Origin: JAVMKJ01 sp031732855
Lineage (GTDB): Bacteria > Pseudomonadota > Gammaproteobacteria > Competibacterales > Competibacteraceae
Reading direction: 5' to 3'
NCBI GenBank assembly: GCA_031732855.1
Contig: JAVMKJ010000033.1
Span: 1-35,092 of the forward strand
DNA length: 35,092 nt
This document shows positions 33,585 to 35,092 of this stretch, piece after piece. The number at the start of each line of letters is the position of its first letter. The first letter of the stretch is position 1. A model generated the notes under the pieces. That model did not search any database. It saw only the letters and a list, made by a program, of their open reading frames with translations, and was not told the DNA's origin. The position numbers were made by a program, and so were the translations under genes.

Positions 33585-34891
33585 GCCTGCCGCGCCCGTT
33601 TCTGTCGTTCGAACATCAGCCGGGCCTGCTCCTGCGTTTCGCCGAGCGCGTCGCCGAAAAACATGTCCGGCCATTCCAGCACCCGGCCATAGGCATCCAA
33701 TTCAAGCTGCTTGAGAGCGGCATCGGCGCCATTGCGCTCGACGAAATAAAGGCGGCAATCGTCTACCCGAACCTGCTCCTTTGCCACAATGGTTTGCAGG
33801 TGGCGGAATAGATGTTCGGAGTGGGTCTCGACGATGAATTGCACCTGCCGCCTGCGACTGATCTCGACGAACAATTCAGCGAGTACCGACTGCGCCAGCG
33901 GATGCAGGTGAATTTCCGGTTCCTCAAGCAACACGGTCGAGCCAGGCTGGGCGAAAAAAGCCAGCGTTATCACCGGCAAGACTTGAGAAATACCGATCCC
34001 TACATCTCGCAGATTGGCGGCCACGCCATCTTTGTGCACCACGATTTCATATCGAGTCGAGCGGCCCAGTTGCCGCACTTCAAGCTGGTCTGCCACGCCC
34101 ATGCGCGCCAGCCATGCAGAAACATCCTGGATCGTCTGCCCCGCTTCCTCATCCTTGGAGCGGAGCAAGGCGCTCGCCAGTATCGCGTTGATAACGCTGG
34201 CACCGTCGATGCCGAGTTCGCTGGGTTTGGACTTGTTCCAGACGTAATCCCGTTCGGGTTTACGGCGCAGTGGGCCAAGATAAGCGATCCCCTCCAGTTC
34301 CCGCCGGATAGCAAGACTGATGTCCTGGACCAGGAAACCTTCCCTCGCAAGCAACTGAATGGCTTCGGCCGGCAGCGCAATCGAGCGCTCCGGCGCGTAA
34401 GCCCGACTTTTGCCGCGAGGTTGCGATTCTTCGCCGACGAAGAGGGAATACGCTCCCTTGTCGCGTCGAATGGCGCGAAATACGTGCTGGTCGGTGCGCA
34501 GAGTGAGTTCCTGAATGACCGCCGCTCCGGATGACGTCATTCCGTAGCTGGCAATGAACTCGCCGCTATCCACGCGGTGCTTTTTGTCTGGCTGGGTTCC
34601 TTGCGGTCGCCGAAACTGCAACCCGATTTCAAATTGACGCCGTGAGGCGCCGTGGGTCAACACATCATCGAAGTGACCGAAATTGAAATAATCGTTGACC
34701 TCGTCGCCTCCCAGATTGAGATGGATACTGCGATCCGGCGAAGCAGCGGTTTGCTTGAGCAACAGCAGGGCCTGCAATAGCGAAGACTTACCGGACGAAT
34801 TGGTTCCCAGGAGCATCGTCACCGGTGTCAACTCGATATCGACTTGGTCTCGCCATGCCTTGAAATTTTTGAGCGTCAATCGGGTAAACAT
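33581..34891 (-). CDS. DUF3696-type AAA ATPase (RecF/OLD-like)
   Basis: This 436-aa ABC-class AAA ATPase begins MFTRLTLKNFKAW, with Walker A GTNSSGKS at 29-36. A signature region (about GIGISQVLPVI) precedes Walker B TVLLEEPEIHLHP (about 317-329), and an H-loop is in IVETHSEH (about 352-359). The C-terminus (LYFVERNGAD ... DAYGRVLEWPDMFFGD) matches the DUF3696 tail. There is no TOPRIM nuclease domain, so it is not a complete OLD nuclease. Such ATPases often act as sensors or motors in defence modules and are paired with an effector nuclease; here a PIN protein follows with a 4-nt overlap. The ATG at 34891, with GGAG 8 nt upstream, is preferred over the TTG one codon earlier. Confidence 0.9.
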   Translation of the reverse strand: MFTRLTLKNFKAWRDQVDIELTPVTMLLGTNSSGKSSLLQALLLLKQTAASPDRSIHLNLGGDEVNDYFNFGHFDDVLTHGASRRQFEIGLQFRRPQGTQPDKKHRVDSGEFIASYGMTSSGAAVIQELTLRTDQHVFRAIRRDKGAYSLFVGEESQPRGKSRAYAPERSIALPAEAIQLLAREGFLVQDISLAIRRELEGIAYLGPLRRKPERDYVWNKSKPSELGIDGASVINAILASALLRSKDEEAGQTIQDVSAWLARMGVADQLEVRQLGRSTRYEIVVHKDGVAANLRDVGIGISQVLPVITLAFFAQPGSTVLLEEPEIHLHPLAQSVLAELFVEISRRRQVQFIVETHSEHLFRHLQTIVAKEQVRVDDCRLYFVERNGADAALKQLELDAYGRVLEWPDMFFGDALGETQEQARLMFERQKRARQA

Positions 34892-35088
34892 CAAGAGGAC
34901 TCCTTCAATTCACCACGGAATCGATCCCACGCCGCCAGCACCAGCCGCTGGGCGCGGTACTCGCCGAATTCCTATTCCTCGTTGTTCTTGAGCACGTGGA
35001 AAGTTTCGGACGGGCAATCTTTGCCCGTGATGGATGGGGGATCGAGGGTGTGGCATGGGCCTGCGCGGCTGAGATCGTAGAGATAGGC
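34891..35088 (-). pseudogene. Broken ORF upstream of the ATPase (C-terminal remnant)
   Basis: On the minus strand a coding-like frame runs from a TAA at 35089-35091 to a TGA that overlaps the ATPase ATG by 1 nt (TGATG). It reads smoothly (for example GKDCPSETFHVLKNNEE, then EFGEYRAQRLVLAAWDRF), except for a TAG at 34972-34974. That stop lies in a GGAATA/GGAATT near-duplication; removing 6 nt would restore the frame. The good codon pattern on both sides and coupling to the ATPase suggest the end of a former first gene of this operon. The protein family is not recognised, and the window edge hides the rest. Confidence 0.4.
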
Positions 35089-35092
35089 TTAA

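Overview
This GC-rich window looks like a chromosomal segment of a gammaproteobacterium with mixed fermentative and denitrifying metabolism. The clues are a porin ending in Phe, an E. coli-type D-lactate dehydrogenase, a fructose PTS whose first gene fuses IIA, HPr and enzyme I, and a complete cytochrome-c nitric oxide reductase cluster. A denitrifying, glycogen-accumulating lineage such as the Competibacteraceae would fit, but that is inference; no rRNA or marker gene is present to fix the taxonomy.

Positions 1-9350 handle sugars. They hold the 3' end of a porin, a PfkB-type fructokinase closed by a bidirectional terminator, a cold-shock protein and a transglutaminase-like protein on the minus strand, and the fruBKA operon. 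The fru promoter carries a near-perfect LacI-family (FruR/Cra-like) operator, and a 13-bp-stem terminator closes the operon. Positions 9424-16331 hold a lipoprotein carboxylesterase, a small cupin, ldhA, a group-II 6-phosphofructokinase, a metallo-beta-lactamase-fold hydrolase and a homocysteine S-methyltransferase. Positions 16365-19419 encode a three-gene ABC exporter (adaptor, FtsX-like permease, ATPase).

Positions 19531-28022 form a nitric oxide block. On the minus strand, hemerythrin, DUF2249 and a multi-TM protein overlap by 4 nt each. Divergent from them run norC, norB, norQ, a small membrane protein, a polyferredoxin, norD and a small ORF. A TTGAC-N4-ATCAA box (FNR/DNR type) lies in the shared promoter region. 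Positions 28062-32001 are a minus-strand thiamine-thiazole operon (thiO, thiS, thiG, thiE, thiF with a rhodanese domain).

The right end (32134-35092, all minus strand) is the most unusual part. Tightly overlapping genes encode a DUF3696-type AAA ATPase, a PIN-domain ribonuclease split by a one-base frameshift, and a minimal ATP-dependent RNA ligase, followed by the first codons of a second AAA ATPase that is then broken. A damaged ORF lies upstream. An RNA-cutting nuclease, an RNA-sealing ligase and ATPases in one operon suggest an RNA damage/repair or defence module now partly decayed.

Dispersed inverted repeats with CCCTCACCC/GGGTGAGGG ends occur at 7393-7486, 18652-18735 and 25914-25946. 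One of them supplies the last codons and stop of the polyferredoxin gene. No rRNA, tRNA, CRISPR array or intact transposase was seen.
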